Positions 53,784 through 62,605 of a DNA stretch of 64,000 nt are shown here, in pieces; the stretch's first letter is position 1; the number at the start of each line of letters is the position of its first letter. A program made the position numbers and the translations under genes. The stretch lies in contig CAYJFB010000001.1 in the NCBI GenBank assembly GCA_964369685.1, positions 62,001 through 126,000 on the forward strand, written 5' to 3'. Source of the DNA: Avidesulfovibrio sp964369685 (GTDB lineage: Bacteria; Desulfobacterota; Desulfovibrionia; Desulfovibrionales; Desulfovibrionaceae). The notes beneath the pieces were generated by a model, which saw only the letters and a list, made by a program, of their open reading frames with translations, was not told the DNA's origin and did no database searches.

Positions 53784-54377
53784 CTATGCTTCTGTTGTCG
53801 CCTCGGCTTCTAACTGTGCCAGTTGAGATTCTAGCTGTGCTAATTTTGTTTGTAACTGTCCGACTCGAGAATTGGCTTGCGAGTTGCCTGATGTCAGCGT
53901 TTCACCTGCAACAGAGGCCAACTCGGCAGAAACTTGTTGAATGGCATTTTTTATCTCTTCAATAGCATCAGAGCTCGATTCTGATGACGATCCTCCGCCT
54001 CCGCCTCCGCCTCCACTGCTACTACTGTCTGTTTTGTTTCCGTCGCCTGTTTCATTGCCGGCTTGTTCGCCGGAGGGCTTGTGCTGAGCAAGTATTTCGC
54101 TAAACCGTTGTGCGGCAAGGCTTTGCGATTCTTCCTCGTTCGCGGACAGCTCTGCTGCGGATTGATCTTGTTCCTCAATCAATGTTTCACGCGCGGCTTG
54201 TTTGGCACGTTCTTGCTCACGTAAAGATTGTTCATAAAGCGCACGCGCTTCTGAAGATATTTGCACGGTATCTTGACTGCGTGCTGTCGTTTGGGCTTGT
54301 GGGAACACGTTGGTTGCAGCAGACGTCTGGTAAATATTTTGTATCCCAAAAAGCATATTATCATTTTCGATTTGCAT
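53784..54377 (-). CDS. Coiled-coil protein with a polyglycine hinge
   Basis: A 197-residue protein. The N-terminal part includes QDTVQISSEARALYEQS, a motif also found near the N-terminus of flagellar and surface proteins such as FlxA/FlgM-like ones. A run of Gly8 flanked by Ser (SSSS-Gly8-SSSE) separates a first helical half from a C-terminal heptad coil (QLQTKLAQLESQLAQLEAE). No signal or membrane segment. AAGGAG lies upstream of the ATG at 54377. Function unknown, tentatively flagellar-associated. Confidence 0.65.
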   Translation of the reverse strand: MQIENDNMLFGIQNIYQTSAATNVFPQAQTTARSQDTVQISSEARALYEQSLREQERAKQAARETLIEEQDQSAAELSANEEESQSLAAQRFSEILAQHKPSGEQAGNETGDGNKTDSSSSGGGGGGGGSSSESSSDAIEEIKNAIQQVSAELASVAGETLTSGNSQANSRVGQLQTKLAQLESQLAQLEAEATTEA

Positions 54378-54487
54378 GCCTCACTCCTTTCAAGGACGGA
54401 ATTTTTTGCCGAAAAGGTATTGAAAATTCAAAATCATGCAATAATTATTCCTAAACTTTTTAATAGCATTTCGTTCTTGTATGATAC

Positions 54488-54540
54488 AAACAGCCTCATA
54501 GATCTCACTTTCCTGGGGACGGAGATCTATGAGGCTGTTT
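54488..54540. terminator. Bidirectional terminator between lolA and the coiled-coil gene
   Basis: Perfect 19-base arms (54488-54506 and 54522-54540) enclose a 15-base loop. The stem core is ACAGCCTCATAGATCTC and the outermost bases are AAA/TTT. It lies 38 bases past the lolA stop (leftward). Confidence 0.75.
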
Positions 54541-54577
54541 TTTACAAAATCAATATATTGAAAAACATGAAAACACG

Positions 54578-55306
54578 TTATTGTAACAAATCTCTTTGTG
54601 GTAGGGTACTGTCTGTCAGGTCTTCGACCGTGATGTCTTTGGGAGCGGTAAAAGAAAAGCGTTCTTGTGCTATGTCTTTCTGCGGTGTAAGCGTTTCAAA
54701 CACAATATCATTTGTGTTACCATAAAAATCAGTGAGTTCAACACGTCGTAACAGTTTTGTTTTTTTATCTACGTGTAACAGGACTTCCACCATTTGCATT
54801 GTGGGTTCATGGGGATACAGACGTAAAATGGCCATGTCATCTACATCTTTTTCATGTTTGATTTCAAAATCCTGATCCAAGCGACTTTGTCCGGTAATCA
54901 CCTGTAACATGGATTGTGAATCGTGTACCACCTCGGGGGAGTATTTATATGCCACGCCTTCTTCAGGCAAATAGTTCCACACCGCATCGGCATTGACGAT
55001 TAACAGTTCTGCTTCAGGTTCAAAGGTTTCCCAATAAATATTGAGTGGTTTGGCAAAGGAGAGTGTGCCTTGGCGTGTTTCTGTTGCGCCGCTTTCCATA
55101 TGTTCTTGGGTTTGGGTGAATGTACCTTCAAAGGCGTTCATATTGTTATAGGTTTCTTTCATGTCGGCAACCAACGTATCGGCAGCTGCGGCCTGTAAGG
55201 TGAAACAGACACACAACAACAACGAGAAAAAGAGCTTTTGTAAAAGGTTTCGCAGAACAGTCCCTTTATCTTTCTTTTGTCTCACAATCCCTATATTTTT
55301 TCGCAT
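54578..55306 (-). CDS. lolA: Outer-membrane lipoprotein carrier protein LolA
   Basis: A 242-residue periplasmic chaperone that moves lipoproteins from LolCDE to LolB. A signal peptide (hydrophobic at about 22-42, AAA-A cleavage) is followed by the open-barrel pattern FEGTFTQTQEH, KPLNIYWETFEPEAELLIVNAD, VWNYLPEEG and VFETLTPQ, all LolA-like. The start at 55306 (AAGAGG upstream) avoids overlap with the EamA gene upstream. One cistron of a minus-strand run. Confidence 0.85.
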   Translation of the reverse strand: MRKNIGIVRQKKDKGTVLRNLLQKLFFSLLLCVCFTLQAAAADTLVADMKETYNNMNAFEGTFTQTQEHMESGATETRQGTLSFAKPLNIYWETFEPEAELLIVNADAVWNYLPEEGVAYKYSPEVVHDSQSMLQVITGQSRLDQDFEIKHEKDVDDMAILRLYPHEPTMQMVEVLLHVDKKTKLLRRVELTDFYGNTNDIVFETLTPQKDIAQERFSFTAPKDITVEDLTDSTLPQRDLLQ

Positions 55307-55332
55307 GACAACACCTCTTGTTTTATACAATG

Positions 55333-56238
55333 TTACTTTTTTGCAAATGAATGTCCATGATAGGTCGCAAAAAGAATGCCGCCGATGATACACAGCGCAC
55401 CGATACAGTGTGCCGCTGTGATCTGTTCACCAAGAATGAAAATTGAACTGACAGCTGTCAACAACGGCATCAGATAATAAAAAAAGCCGGCATATACAGG
55501 TCCCACATGATCGGCTGCGACAGTCCAAAACCAATATGCTACAGTCGAACACCCGATCCCGCCATAAAGAATGGCAATCCATACCGTGGTTGTGTATTGT
55601 GCAGGCGGCAGCATGGCCATTTCAGCCGCGACAAACGGTAGACAACAAAGCAATCCCAACGCAAAAACAATAGTATTAAAGCCCATAATCGACATGTCAT
55701 GCATACGATGGCGCATTAAAAGACTGTATAAAGCAAAAAACATGGCGCCGCCCAATGCCCAAAAATCGCCGACTGTAAAACGCACCGCCAACAAACGTTC
55801 CCAATCACCGCGAGAAACCACCACAAGTACGCCGATAAGCACGATAAAAAGTCCCGTTAAACGTCGTTTTGTGATGGGTTCACCGTAAAAAATGCGTGAT
55901 AAAATCATGATCATTACGGGTGCTGTCGGCACAAGTAAAGCCATGTTGAGGCTTTCTGTTGTTTGCGCGGCTTTGTATATCAAAGGGTTCATGGCGGTAA
56001 TGCCGAGAAACCCCATGAGTGTCAAATATTTCCAATGCGTTTTGACAGACGCCCAATCCTCTTTGAGATGCACCAATGCAAACGGTATGATACAAAGCAA
56101 AGCCACAACCCAACGCCAAAAATTGAATTGAATCGGTGGCATTTCATGAACAACCAGACGCGCAATGATAAAATTGCCTGACCATACGGCCACAGCCAAA
56201 AACGCACAGAGAGAACCTTTGGCAACAGGACTGAGCAT
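55333..56238 (-). CDS. EamA/DMT-family transporter
   Basis: A 301-residue inner-membrane protein with ten predicted membrane segments in two EamA repeats (first starting FLAVAVWSGNFIIARLV; second at FWALGGAMFFALYSLL). The family exports amino acids, nucleotides or other small metabolites; substrate unknown. Stops 26 bases before lolA, so cotranscription is likely. Start ATG at 56238. Confidence 0.88.
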   Translation of the reverse strand: MLSPVAKGSLCAFLAVAVWSGNFIIARLVVHEMPPIQFNFWRWVVALLCIIPFALVHLKEDWASVKTHWKYLTLMGFLGITAMNPLIYKAAQTTESLNMALLVPTAPVMIMILSRIFYGEPITKRRLTGLFIVLIGVLVVVSRGDWERLLAVRFTVGDFWALGGAMFFALYSLLMRHRMHDMSIMGFNTIVFALGLLCCLPFVAAEMAMLPPAQYTTTVWIAILYGGIGCSTVAYWFWTVAADHVGPVYAGFFYYLMPLLTAVSSIFILGEQITAAHCIGALCIIGGILFATYHGHSFAKK

Positions 56239-56350
56239 AATAAAAGTATCCTACAAGAAACAAAATAAATAAGAACGAATACATAAAAATAGCGTGCGTT
56301 ACAAACGAGACACTCGCTTGTCGCGTGCGTTAAAATAAACTCTTCGTATA

Positions 56351-57163
56351 TTATGAAGACTTCTGAACAAATTTTGAGAGCACGGTTTCAATGAGCGAAA
56401 CATCGACAGTCGTATCCACACAAGGCCCATTCGGACGTTCATTGAGGACACCAAAAACGGGTAGCGGTGCCGTATCTTGGATGCCCGCGACAAGATCGCG
56501 TTCACAAGCAACAGCAATAATCAACTGTGGTTTAAGCGTTTTGACAGTCTTTCGTGCAAGGGTTCCCCCTGACGCCACAGACAATTTGATTCCCCAAAGG
56601 TCACGCAAAGAAAGCATCGCGTGTATGCCGCAACGCGCACACCGTGCACAATGATCAACATCATAGACCAAACGGTATTTGCAACGGCTGGCTTGAATAC
56701 AATGTGGCAACAAGAGCAAGATGTGTTCTGCGGCATAACGTTTTTTTTGTGCAAGAATCAATGCATTGTTCAATTGTAAAAACGAATGCCGTACACGCTC
56801 TACAGAAATTCCCAGCACGCGAGCCAGCATTTCTGTGGCAGGCAACACTATGCGCAAAGTCACTGTCCATAAACATTGAAATCCAAACGTCGGACGTCCA
56901 AGCCACGCACTGTAAACCAGCCATGTCATCAATAGGCCAAGGAGAAGCATAAAACTGCCACAAAAGCCTCCTATAATCCAAGGAAAAATCGAATGCATCA
57001 TTGCAATATCAAAAATAGGAATCATCCACGCCACAGCGAGGACAAGACAAACGATAAATGTACTGAGCACACTTAAGGCAATAAAAAGGCCGTATCCGTG
57101 TCTTTTCTTGTGTGGCGTGAGCGGCTTGAGCGGAGGTGGTGTCAATTGTGGTTCGGTAGTCAT
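56351..57163 (-). CDS. DUF116 membrane protein
   Basis: A 270-residue DUF116 protein. Residues about 30-100 form two membrane segments; the soluble part holds the Cys pattern LPHCIQASRCKYR and CARCARCGI and CERDLVAGI, typical of the family and probably binding an Fe-S cluster or zinc. It lies 13 bases past fmt, in the def-fmt-DUF116 order seen in Desulfovibrio. The ATG at 57163 is chosen because the longer frame overlaps fmt. Function unproven. Confidence 0.88.
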   Translation of the reverse strand: MTTEPQLTPPPLKPLTPHKKRHGYGLFIALSVLSTFIVCLVLAVAWMIPIFDIAMMHSIFPWIIGGFCGSFMLLLGLLMTWLVYSAWLGRPTFGFQCLWTVTLRIVLPATEMLARVLGISVERVRHSFLQLNNALILAQKKRYAAEHILLLLPHCIQASRCKYRLVYDVDHCARCARCGIHAMLSLRDLWGIKLSVASGGTLARKTVKTLKPQLIIAVACERDLVAGIQDTAPLPVFGVLNERPNGPCVDTTVDVSLIETVLSKFVQKSS

Positions 57164-57176
57164 GACATTGTAACAA

Positions 57177-58181
57177 CTAAACCGGTGTCGCGATAACGGT
57201 TTCTGAAACCTCTCGCAGGTATCCGTTCCAAAACGCCACGGCATTCATGGTTTTTCGTCCTGCAGGGCGGAGTGCCGCAACACGATAGGCTTTATCGGCA
57301 CAAGCAATGAGCAAGGCTTCGCGATCCAGTCCCAAGACTGTCCCCGGTGTTGGAGTCGGTGTCGGCAAAGGGGAAGCGAAGTCAACACCATAGCGTCCTG
57401 CTTCAAGTTGCACCGGCACGGCTGTTCCATTGATGTGTAACACGGTGCGCGCGCCGGGACGCGGTGTTGTTCCGCGGATTTGTGCATGAACGGCATGAAC
57501 GGGTTGTGTCCAATCAATAAAGCCGTCTTGTTTATTGAGTTTCGCGGCATAGGTGGCGCGAGTATGGTCTTGTTCGATATGTGGTAAGGTGGTTTGTGTG
57601 GCAATAAGCTGTGCGAGGGTTTCGCTCATCAATTGTCCGCCGAGCTGTGCCAGTTCGGCGTGCAGGTCGGCTGCGGTGTCGTCCAAACCGATCCCTAAGG
57701 CTTTTTGTTTAATCATGGGGCCGCTGTCCAGGCCTGCTTCCATGCGCATGATGGTGATGCCTGTTTGGGTATCGCCTTGTATCAGAGCGCGTTCAATGGG
57801 TGCTGCCCCGCGGTGTTGCGGCAAGAGCGATGCGTGTACATTGATTGCACCATATGTGGGGATATCCAAAACCGTTTGCGGTAACAACAACCCGTAAGCC
57901 GCTACCACAAGCACATGGGGTTTGAAGGCGGCCAAGGCATCGCGATCGTGTTGTTCGCGAAAGTTGAGTGGTTGTAAAACGGGCAATCCTAAGGTTTCGG
58001 CAAGGATTTTTGTCGGTGGCGGTGTCAATTTGTGTCCGCGTCCCGCGGGTCTGTCGGGTTGACAATACACAGCCGCAAGATGGCCTTGCGCCGCCGCAGA
58101 TGTCGAGACGATCCATTCGTGGATGTGTTGCAAAATGGTTGCGGCAAATGGCGAGGTGCCCATAAACACAATATTGAACAT
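57177..58181 (-). CDS. fmt: Methionyl-tRNA formyltransferase
   Basis: A 334-residue enzyme that formylates initiator Met-tRNA using 10-formyl-THF. FMGTSPFA near residue 6, GHKLTPPPTK near 45, the NVHASLLPQHRGAAPI catalytic segment (Asn, His) near 108 and the C-terminal tRNA-binding domain (PRPGARTVLH) are all present. Start at 58181; a GTG/ATG further upstream is in frame. Second gene of def-fmt-DUF116. Confidence 0.96.
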   Translation of the reverse strand: MFNIVFMGTSPFAATILQHIHEWIVSTSAAAQGHLAAVYCQPDRPAGRGHKLTPPPTKILAETLGLPVLQPLNFREQHDRDALAAFKPHVLVVAAYGLLLPQTVLDIPTYGAINVHASLLPQHRGAAPIERALIQGDTQTGITIMRMEAGLDSGPMIKQKALGIGLDDTAADLHAELAQLGGQLMSETLAQLIATQTTLPHIEQDHTRATYAAKLNKQDGFIDWTQPVHAVHAQIRGTTPRPGARTVLHINGTAVPVQLEAGRYGVDFASPLPTPTPTPGTVLGLDREALLIACADKAYRVAALRPAGRKTMNAVAFWNGYLREVSETVIATPV

Positions 58182-58347
58182 GATAAAAATCCTTTTTCGA
58201 GGGACAAGACACATTCGGAGAGTGCCGCATTAAACATTACAAACAACTCAAAGGACAAGACCTTGTCGAAGAGCTGCACGCTCTGATTCTTGTACCGCAA
58301 AATCACAAAAAAGTGGTTACGCGACGTTTATATAATCAAATAAAAAA

Positions 58348-58857
58348 CTATTTAGGCATGGATTGTTTACGCACTTTGCTATCAAAAAGACCGCGTTTCA
58401 AGCGACTTATTCGATCAATAAACAATTTCCCGTCAAGGTGATCGACTTCGTGTTGTAAACAGATTGCCAAAAGTCCGTCGGCTTCAAAATCAAGCGGTTG
58501 TCCTTCCAAATCAAGAGCCTGCACACGCACTTTTGCGTGACGTTTAACCTTTGAGCGATACCCTTCCACAGAAAGGCAACCTTCCTCCGTTTCAACGGTA
58601 GGGCTGCCGACAAGAGCCGTCAAGGTCGGATTGACAAGCGTGAGTAAGTCCGAACGTGCTTCAGGTCCCGAAACATCGACAACAATCAAGCGAATGCTTT
58701 CACCGACTTGTGGAGCAGCCAAGCCGATACCTTCTTCTTTATACATGGTATCGATCATGTTTGCGGCCAAGGTCTTATGGGTTTCTGTGATGGTGTCGAT
58801 GGGTTTGCTGACGTGCTTGAGACGAGGATCGGGGTATTTGAGAACAGGAAGAAACAT
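58348..58857 (-). CDS. def: Peptide deformylase
   Basis: A 169-residue metalloenzyme removing the formyl group from nascent proteins. Motifs GIGLAAPQVG (motif 1), EEGCLSVEG (motif 2, Cys) and LQHEVDHLDG (motif 3, HExxH) are intact. It precedes fmt by about 165 bases. Full length. Confidence 0.97.
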   Translation of the reverse strand: MFLPVLKYPDPRLKHVSKPIDTITETHKTLAANMIDTMYKEEGIGLAAPQVGESIRLIVVDVSGPEARSDLLTLVNPTLTALVGSPTVETEEGCLSVEGYRSKVKRHAKVRVQALDLEGQPLDFEADGLLAICLQHEVDHLDGKLFIDRISRLKRGLFDSKVRKQSMPK

Positions 58858-59103
58858 GCAATTTTCTCACTTGCCTGATGGCAGGGTTTAAGGGTAGTTT
58901 GCGTGAACCGCCACTATTCGGACAACAAGGTGTATCCGTTGTTGTGTCGGCGTAAGGCATTATGTTGTATCGCCTGTGCGGTTGTCAAATGTTGAATGTT
59001 GTCGCAATGTGTGCGGCATGTTTGTATATCAAGGCACACAACAGGCTCAGTCGTGTGTTGTTTTTTTCTATACACTTGCAACAGCTTGAAAGCAAGGAAA
59101 GCC

Positions 59104-60066
59104 GTGAACCATTCCTCTTTATCTTTTTGCAAAGAAAAACCGTGGTTGGCACCGCTTGCGGGGTGGTCTGATTTGCCGTTTCGCCTTTTGTGTCGAGAGT
59201 TGGGTGCGGCGGTGTGTTGTTCGGAGATGATCAGTGCCAAGGGCTTGGTCTATGGCAGTCCCGGAACGGCAGATTTGTTATTGACCTCAGCTGAGGACAA
59301 AGATGTTGTGATACAGTTGTTTGGTGCCGAGGCGGCATTTATGGCTGAGGCGGCACAACGTTTGAAAGAGCAGGGTTTTGTATGGTTTGATTGCAATATG
59401 GGGTGTTCGGTTCCAAAGGTCACGCGGACGGGAGCCGGTGCGGCCATGTTGCGTGATATAGACAATACTTTAGCTGTGGCCGAGGCGTTGATTGGGGTTG
59501 TCGGTCAGGGGCGAGTGGGTTTTAAATTGCGTCTTGGTTGGGATGCCGCCACGGCCGACACCTGGAAGGTTCTTGCTTCTGAACTGGAACAACGCGGTGC
59601 GGGGTGGTTGACTTTACATCCGCGTACGGCGCGTCAGGGTTTTACGGGCGAGGCACGTTGGGACGTCTTGAAAGCGTTACGCGAATGGGTACAAATTCCC
59701 GTCATTGCCAGCGGTGATTTGTTTACGGCACAAGATGGTTTTCGGTGTTTGGAAGAAACAGGTGTGGATACATTAATGTATGCTCGCGGTGCTTTGCGCA
59801 ATCCTGCCATTTTTTCCGATCATTGTGCTTTGCTCAACCAGCAACCTCTGCTTCAACCGACTGCCGAGATTTTGAAAGCGCGTATCCTCAGACATGCAGA
59901 GTTGGCTTTGCAGTACACAGCTTCCAAGCCGGCGTTATTGAAAATGCGTACCATCGTGCCACGCTATGTGCATTTTTTACCGGGGGCGCGTGCTTTGCGA
60001 CAGGCTGTGATTGCTTGCAGTTGTTGGGATGATTTTTATCGGGTTATTCAAGAACACCTTGGATAA
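59104..60066 (+). CDS. tRNA-dihydrouridine synthase
   Basis: A 320-residue FMN enzyme reducing uridine to dihydrouridine in the tRNA D-loop. APLAGWSDLPFR near residue 15, FDCNMGCSVPKV with the catalytic Cys near 100, KLRLGW, LHPRTARQGF and the MYARGALRNPAIF block are family-typical. I choose the GTG at 59104, preceded by AAGGAA; the frame is open further left without a ribosome site. Whether it is DusA-, DusB- or DusC-like cannot be fixed. It is followed by palindromic copy 8. Confidence 0.9.
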   Translation: MNHSSLSFCKEKPWLAPLAGWSDLPFRLLCRELGAAVCCSEMISAKGLVYGSPGTADLLLTSAEDKDVVIQLFGAEAAFMAEAAQRLKEQGFVWFDCNMGCSVPKVTRTGAGAAMLRDIDNTLAVAEALIGVVGQGRVGFKLRLGWDAATADTWKVLASELEQRGAGWLTLHPRTARQGFTGEARWDVLKALREWVQIPVIASGDLFTAQDGFRCLEETGVDTLMYARGALRNPAIFSDHCALLNQQPLLQPTAEILKARILRHAELALQYTASKPALLKMRTIVPRYVHFLPGARALRQAVIACSCWDDFYRVIQEHLG

Positions 60067-60090
60067 TGAATCCGCTGAGAGGCCATTGAC

Positions 60091-60297
60091 CTGCGGCGTA
60101 TATGAAGAGACGGACGACAAGCAGTGCGTAGCAATGTTTGTCGTCCGTCTCTTCATATNNNNNNNNNNCGCTGTGCGGCTTTTGCCGGGGGGCTTATTTC
60201 ACGCGCCGCACCAAACGCTGTGGTTATAATGGTTTGGGGGCGGTCTCTTAATATAGGCCGCTGCGTTAAGGGGGTTTGGGGGAGTTTAACTCCCCCA
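60091..60297. repeat. Composite palindromic element, copy 8, with scaffold gap inside
   Basis: Module B: base CTGCGGCGTAT, perfect 21-base arms at 60100-60120 and 60138-60158, apex GCAGTGCGTAGCAATGT. The outer right arm is interrupted by ten N (60159-60168) and by non-matching sequence. Module A (TGGGGGAGTT/AACTCCCCCA, 60277-60297) with TTAAGGGGGT before it lies beside the dnaK end. The palindrome probably broke the assembly. Confidence 0.75.
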
Positions 60298-60310
60298 GAA
60301 AAAAAGCGTT

Positions 60311-62203
60311 TTATTTTACTTCCGTAAAATCGGCATCAACGACATCGTCGGCCGGTTTGGCACCGCTTGTGGCGTTTGCCTGTTCCGCTTCGGGCGTGTC
60401 TTGCGCTTGTTTATAGAGTTGTTCGGCAAGCGTGTGTGAGGCTTTCGCTAATTCTTCAGTAGCCTTGGTGATGGCTTCAAGGTCTTCACCTTCCATCGCG
60501 CTACGCAGAGCAACGATTTTACTTTCAATGTCACTTTTCACACCACTTTCAACTTTGTCACCCAAGTCTTTCAGTGATTTTTCCGTTCCGTAAATCAAGC
60601 TATCGGCTTGGTTGCGTGCTTCAATGATATCTTGTTTCTTTTTATCTTCGGAAGCGTGGGTTTCAGCTTCGCGCATCAGGCGATCCACATCTTCTTTGGA
60701 AAGACCGGAAGACGCCGTGATCTGAATGGATTGTTCTTTCCCTGTTCCCAGATCTTTTGCAGAAACATTAACAATACCGTTGGCATCGATGTTGAACGTC
60801 ACTTCAACTTGCGGCACGCCGCGGGGTGCGGGCAAGATGCCTGTCAAATCAAAACGAGCCAAGGTCATGTTATCGCTCGCCATGGGACGTTCACCTTGCA
60901 ACACATGAATAGACACAGACGGTTGATTGTCTGCCGCGGTTGTAAAGGTATTGCTTTTTCGTGTCGGAATCGTGGTATTGCGTTCAATAAGCTTTGTAAA
61001 CACGCCGCCCATGGTTTCAATACCCAACGAAAGCGGAGTGACGTCAAGCAAAAGCACGTCTTTCACATCACCGGCAAGAATCCCACCTTGAATGGCAGCA
61101 CCCATCGCGACAACTTCATCGGGGTTTACCGAACGGTTGGGTTCTTTACCGAAGAAGTCTGCAACTTTCTTTTGTACCAATGGCATGCGTGTCATGCCGC
61201 CCACAAGCAACACTTCGTCAATATCAGAAGGTGACAAGCCGGCATCAGACAACGCTTTGCGGCAGGGTTCCAAGGTTTTTTCAACCAAATCCGTCACCAA
61301 TTGTTCAAGCTTTGCGCGTGACAATTTCATCAACATGTGTTTGGGGCCGCTGGCGCCTGCGGTGATAAAAGGCAAGTTGATCTCTGTTTCTTGGGAAGAC
61401 GACAGATCTTTTTTTGCCGATTCGGCCGCGTCTTTCAGGCGTTGCAAGGCCATGCTGTCTTCAGAAAGATCGATGCCTTGTTCATTTTTAAATTCTGTCA
61501 CCAAAAAATTGATGATTCTTTGGTCAAAGTCTTCACCGCCAAGGAAGGTATCGCCATTGGTGGCGCGCACTTCAACAACATTGTCGCCCACTTCAAGGAT
61601 CGAGACGTCGAAGGTTCCGCCGCCAAGGTCAAAGACAACGATTTTTTCATTGGCTTTTTTGTCAAAGCCATAAGCCAATGAAGCGGCTGTGGGTTCATTG
61701 ATGATCCGCTTGACTTCAAGGCCTGCGATGCGTCCGGCGTCTTTTGTTGCTTGACGTTGTGCGTCGTTAAAATATGCAGGAACCGTAATGACCGCTTCGC
61801 TCACACTTTCACCGAGATACGCTTCTGCGTCTGACTTCAATTTGCCGAGAATCATGGCTGAAATTTCTTGAGGACTGTAGTCACGTCCGTCAATTTGCAC
61901 CATGGCGTCACCGTTGGCAGCAGCAACGATATTATAGGGGGCGTGTTCTTCCCAGTGTTTAACTTCGGCCGCATCGGCACGGCGTCCCATCAAACGTTTG
62001 ACGGCAAATACGGTGCGAGTGGCATTGGTTACAGCCTGACGCTTGGCGTTTTCACCCACGAGGCGTTCTTTATCCGTAAAAGCGACCACCGAAGGGGTGG
62101 TACGTCCGCCGTTGGGGTTGGTTATACACTTCGGATCTTTGCCCTCCATCACATATACGCAGCTATTGGTTGTACCAAGGTCAATACCAATGATCTTGCC
62201 CAT
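60311..62203 (-). CDS. dnaK: Chaperone DnaK (Hsp70)
   Basis: A 630-residue Hsp70. GIDLGTTNS near residue 5, the VPAYFNDAQR segment, IINEPTAASLAYG, DLGGGTFDVS, the substrate-binding domain and a C-terminus DADFTEVK are all standard. No grpE or dnaJ is next to it. The minus-strand leader holds a 9-bp imperfect dyad (62227-62261) but not the CIRCE sequence. A module A hairpin lies just past its stop. Confidence 0.98.
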   Translation of the reverse strand: MGKIIGIDLGTTNSCVYVMEGKDPKCITNPNGGRTTPSVVAFTDKERLVGENAKRQAVTNATRTVFAVKRLMGRRADAAEVKHWEEHAPYNIVAAANGDAMVQIDGRDYSPQEISAMILGKLKSDAEAYLGESVSEAVITVPAYFNDAQRQATKDAGRIAGLEVKRIINEPTAASLAYGFDKKANEKIVVFDLGGGTFDVSILEVGDNVVEVRATNGDTFLGGEDFDQRIINFLVTEFKNEQGIDLSEDSMALQRLKDAAESAKKDLSSSQETEINLPFITAGASGPKHMLMKLSRAKLEQLVTDLVEKTLEPCRKALSDAGLSPSDIDEVLLVGGMTRMPLVQKKVADFFGKEPNRSVNPDEVVAMGAAIQGGILAGDVKDVLLLDVTPLSLGIETMGGVFTKLIERNTTIPTRKSNTFTTAADNQPSVSIHVLQGERPMASDNMTLARFDLTGILPAPRGVPQVEVTFNIDANGIVNVSAKDLGTGKEQSIQITASSGLSKEDVDRLMREAETHASEDKKKQDIIEARNQADSLIYGTEKSLKDLGDKVESGVKSDIESKIVALRSAMEGEDLEAITKATEELAKASHTLAEQLYKQAQDTPEAEQANATSGAKPADDVVDADFTEVK

Positions 62204-62226
62204 AAGAATTGCTCCTTCTCAAAAAT

Positions 62227-62261
62227 CACCGTTCGATATGGGGTCTTCTGTCCGAGCGGTG
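62227..62261 (-). promoter_or_regulatory. Dyad in the dnaK leader
   Basis: CACCGTTCG (62227-62235) pairs with CGAGCGGTG (62253-62261), 9 bp with one G-T wobble and a 17-base loop. Read on the minus strand the loop contains CCCCATAT, a sigma-32-like -10, but no CTTGAA-type -35 is evident. Either a hairpin in the leader or an operator. Confidence 0.4.
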
Positions 62262-62541
62262 TTATTCTTTAATTTTTCTCTTTTGGAGAGATAATGCTTT
62301 ACGCGGCCGAGTCCAGAGGGAAAAGGCTATTTTTTTGCAGAAAATCAAAAAATATATCTCCGCCATGAATTTTGGCACGAGTAATATAACGGAAAGCCAA
62401 GCTTTTTTCAATCCTTGCAATGTTTGTTCGGATTTATATGTCTTCGGGGAGGGGGGAGTATAAACGTGTTGTTGTGTCTGTCGGATGCACAACGTTTTTG
62501 GTTAAAAGGCAGAAAATGTCTTAAAATCAATAAAATACCGT

Positions 62542-62557
62542 TGGCACAATTTATGCT
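62542..62557 (+). promoter_or_regulatory. Sigma-54 promoter of flgE
   Basis: TGGCACAATTTATGCT (62542-62557) has GG and GC separated by ten bases and a perfect TGGCAC -24 element. The ATG of flgE lies 49 bases downstream of the site, so the start of transcription would be about 62568. Hook genes are commonly under RpoN in this class. Confidence 0.75.
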
Positions 62558-62605
62558 AACCATGTTACATGGCGGAAAAAATTACCGCTTTCGGAGGAAT
62601 ACGCT

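Noticed and set aside
62204..62605. CIRCE operator for HrcA upstream of dnaK
   Set aside because: The dyad there does not match the TTAGCACTC-N9-GAGTGCTAA element.
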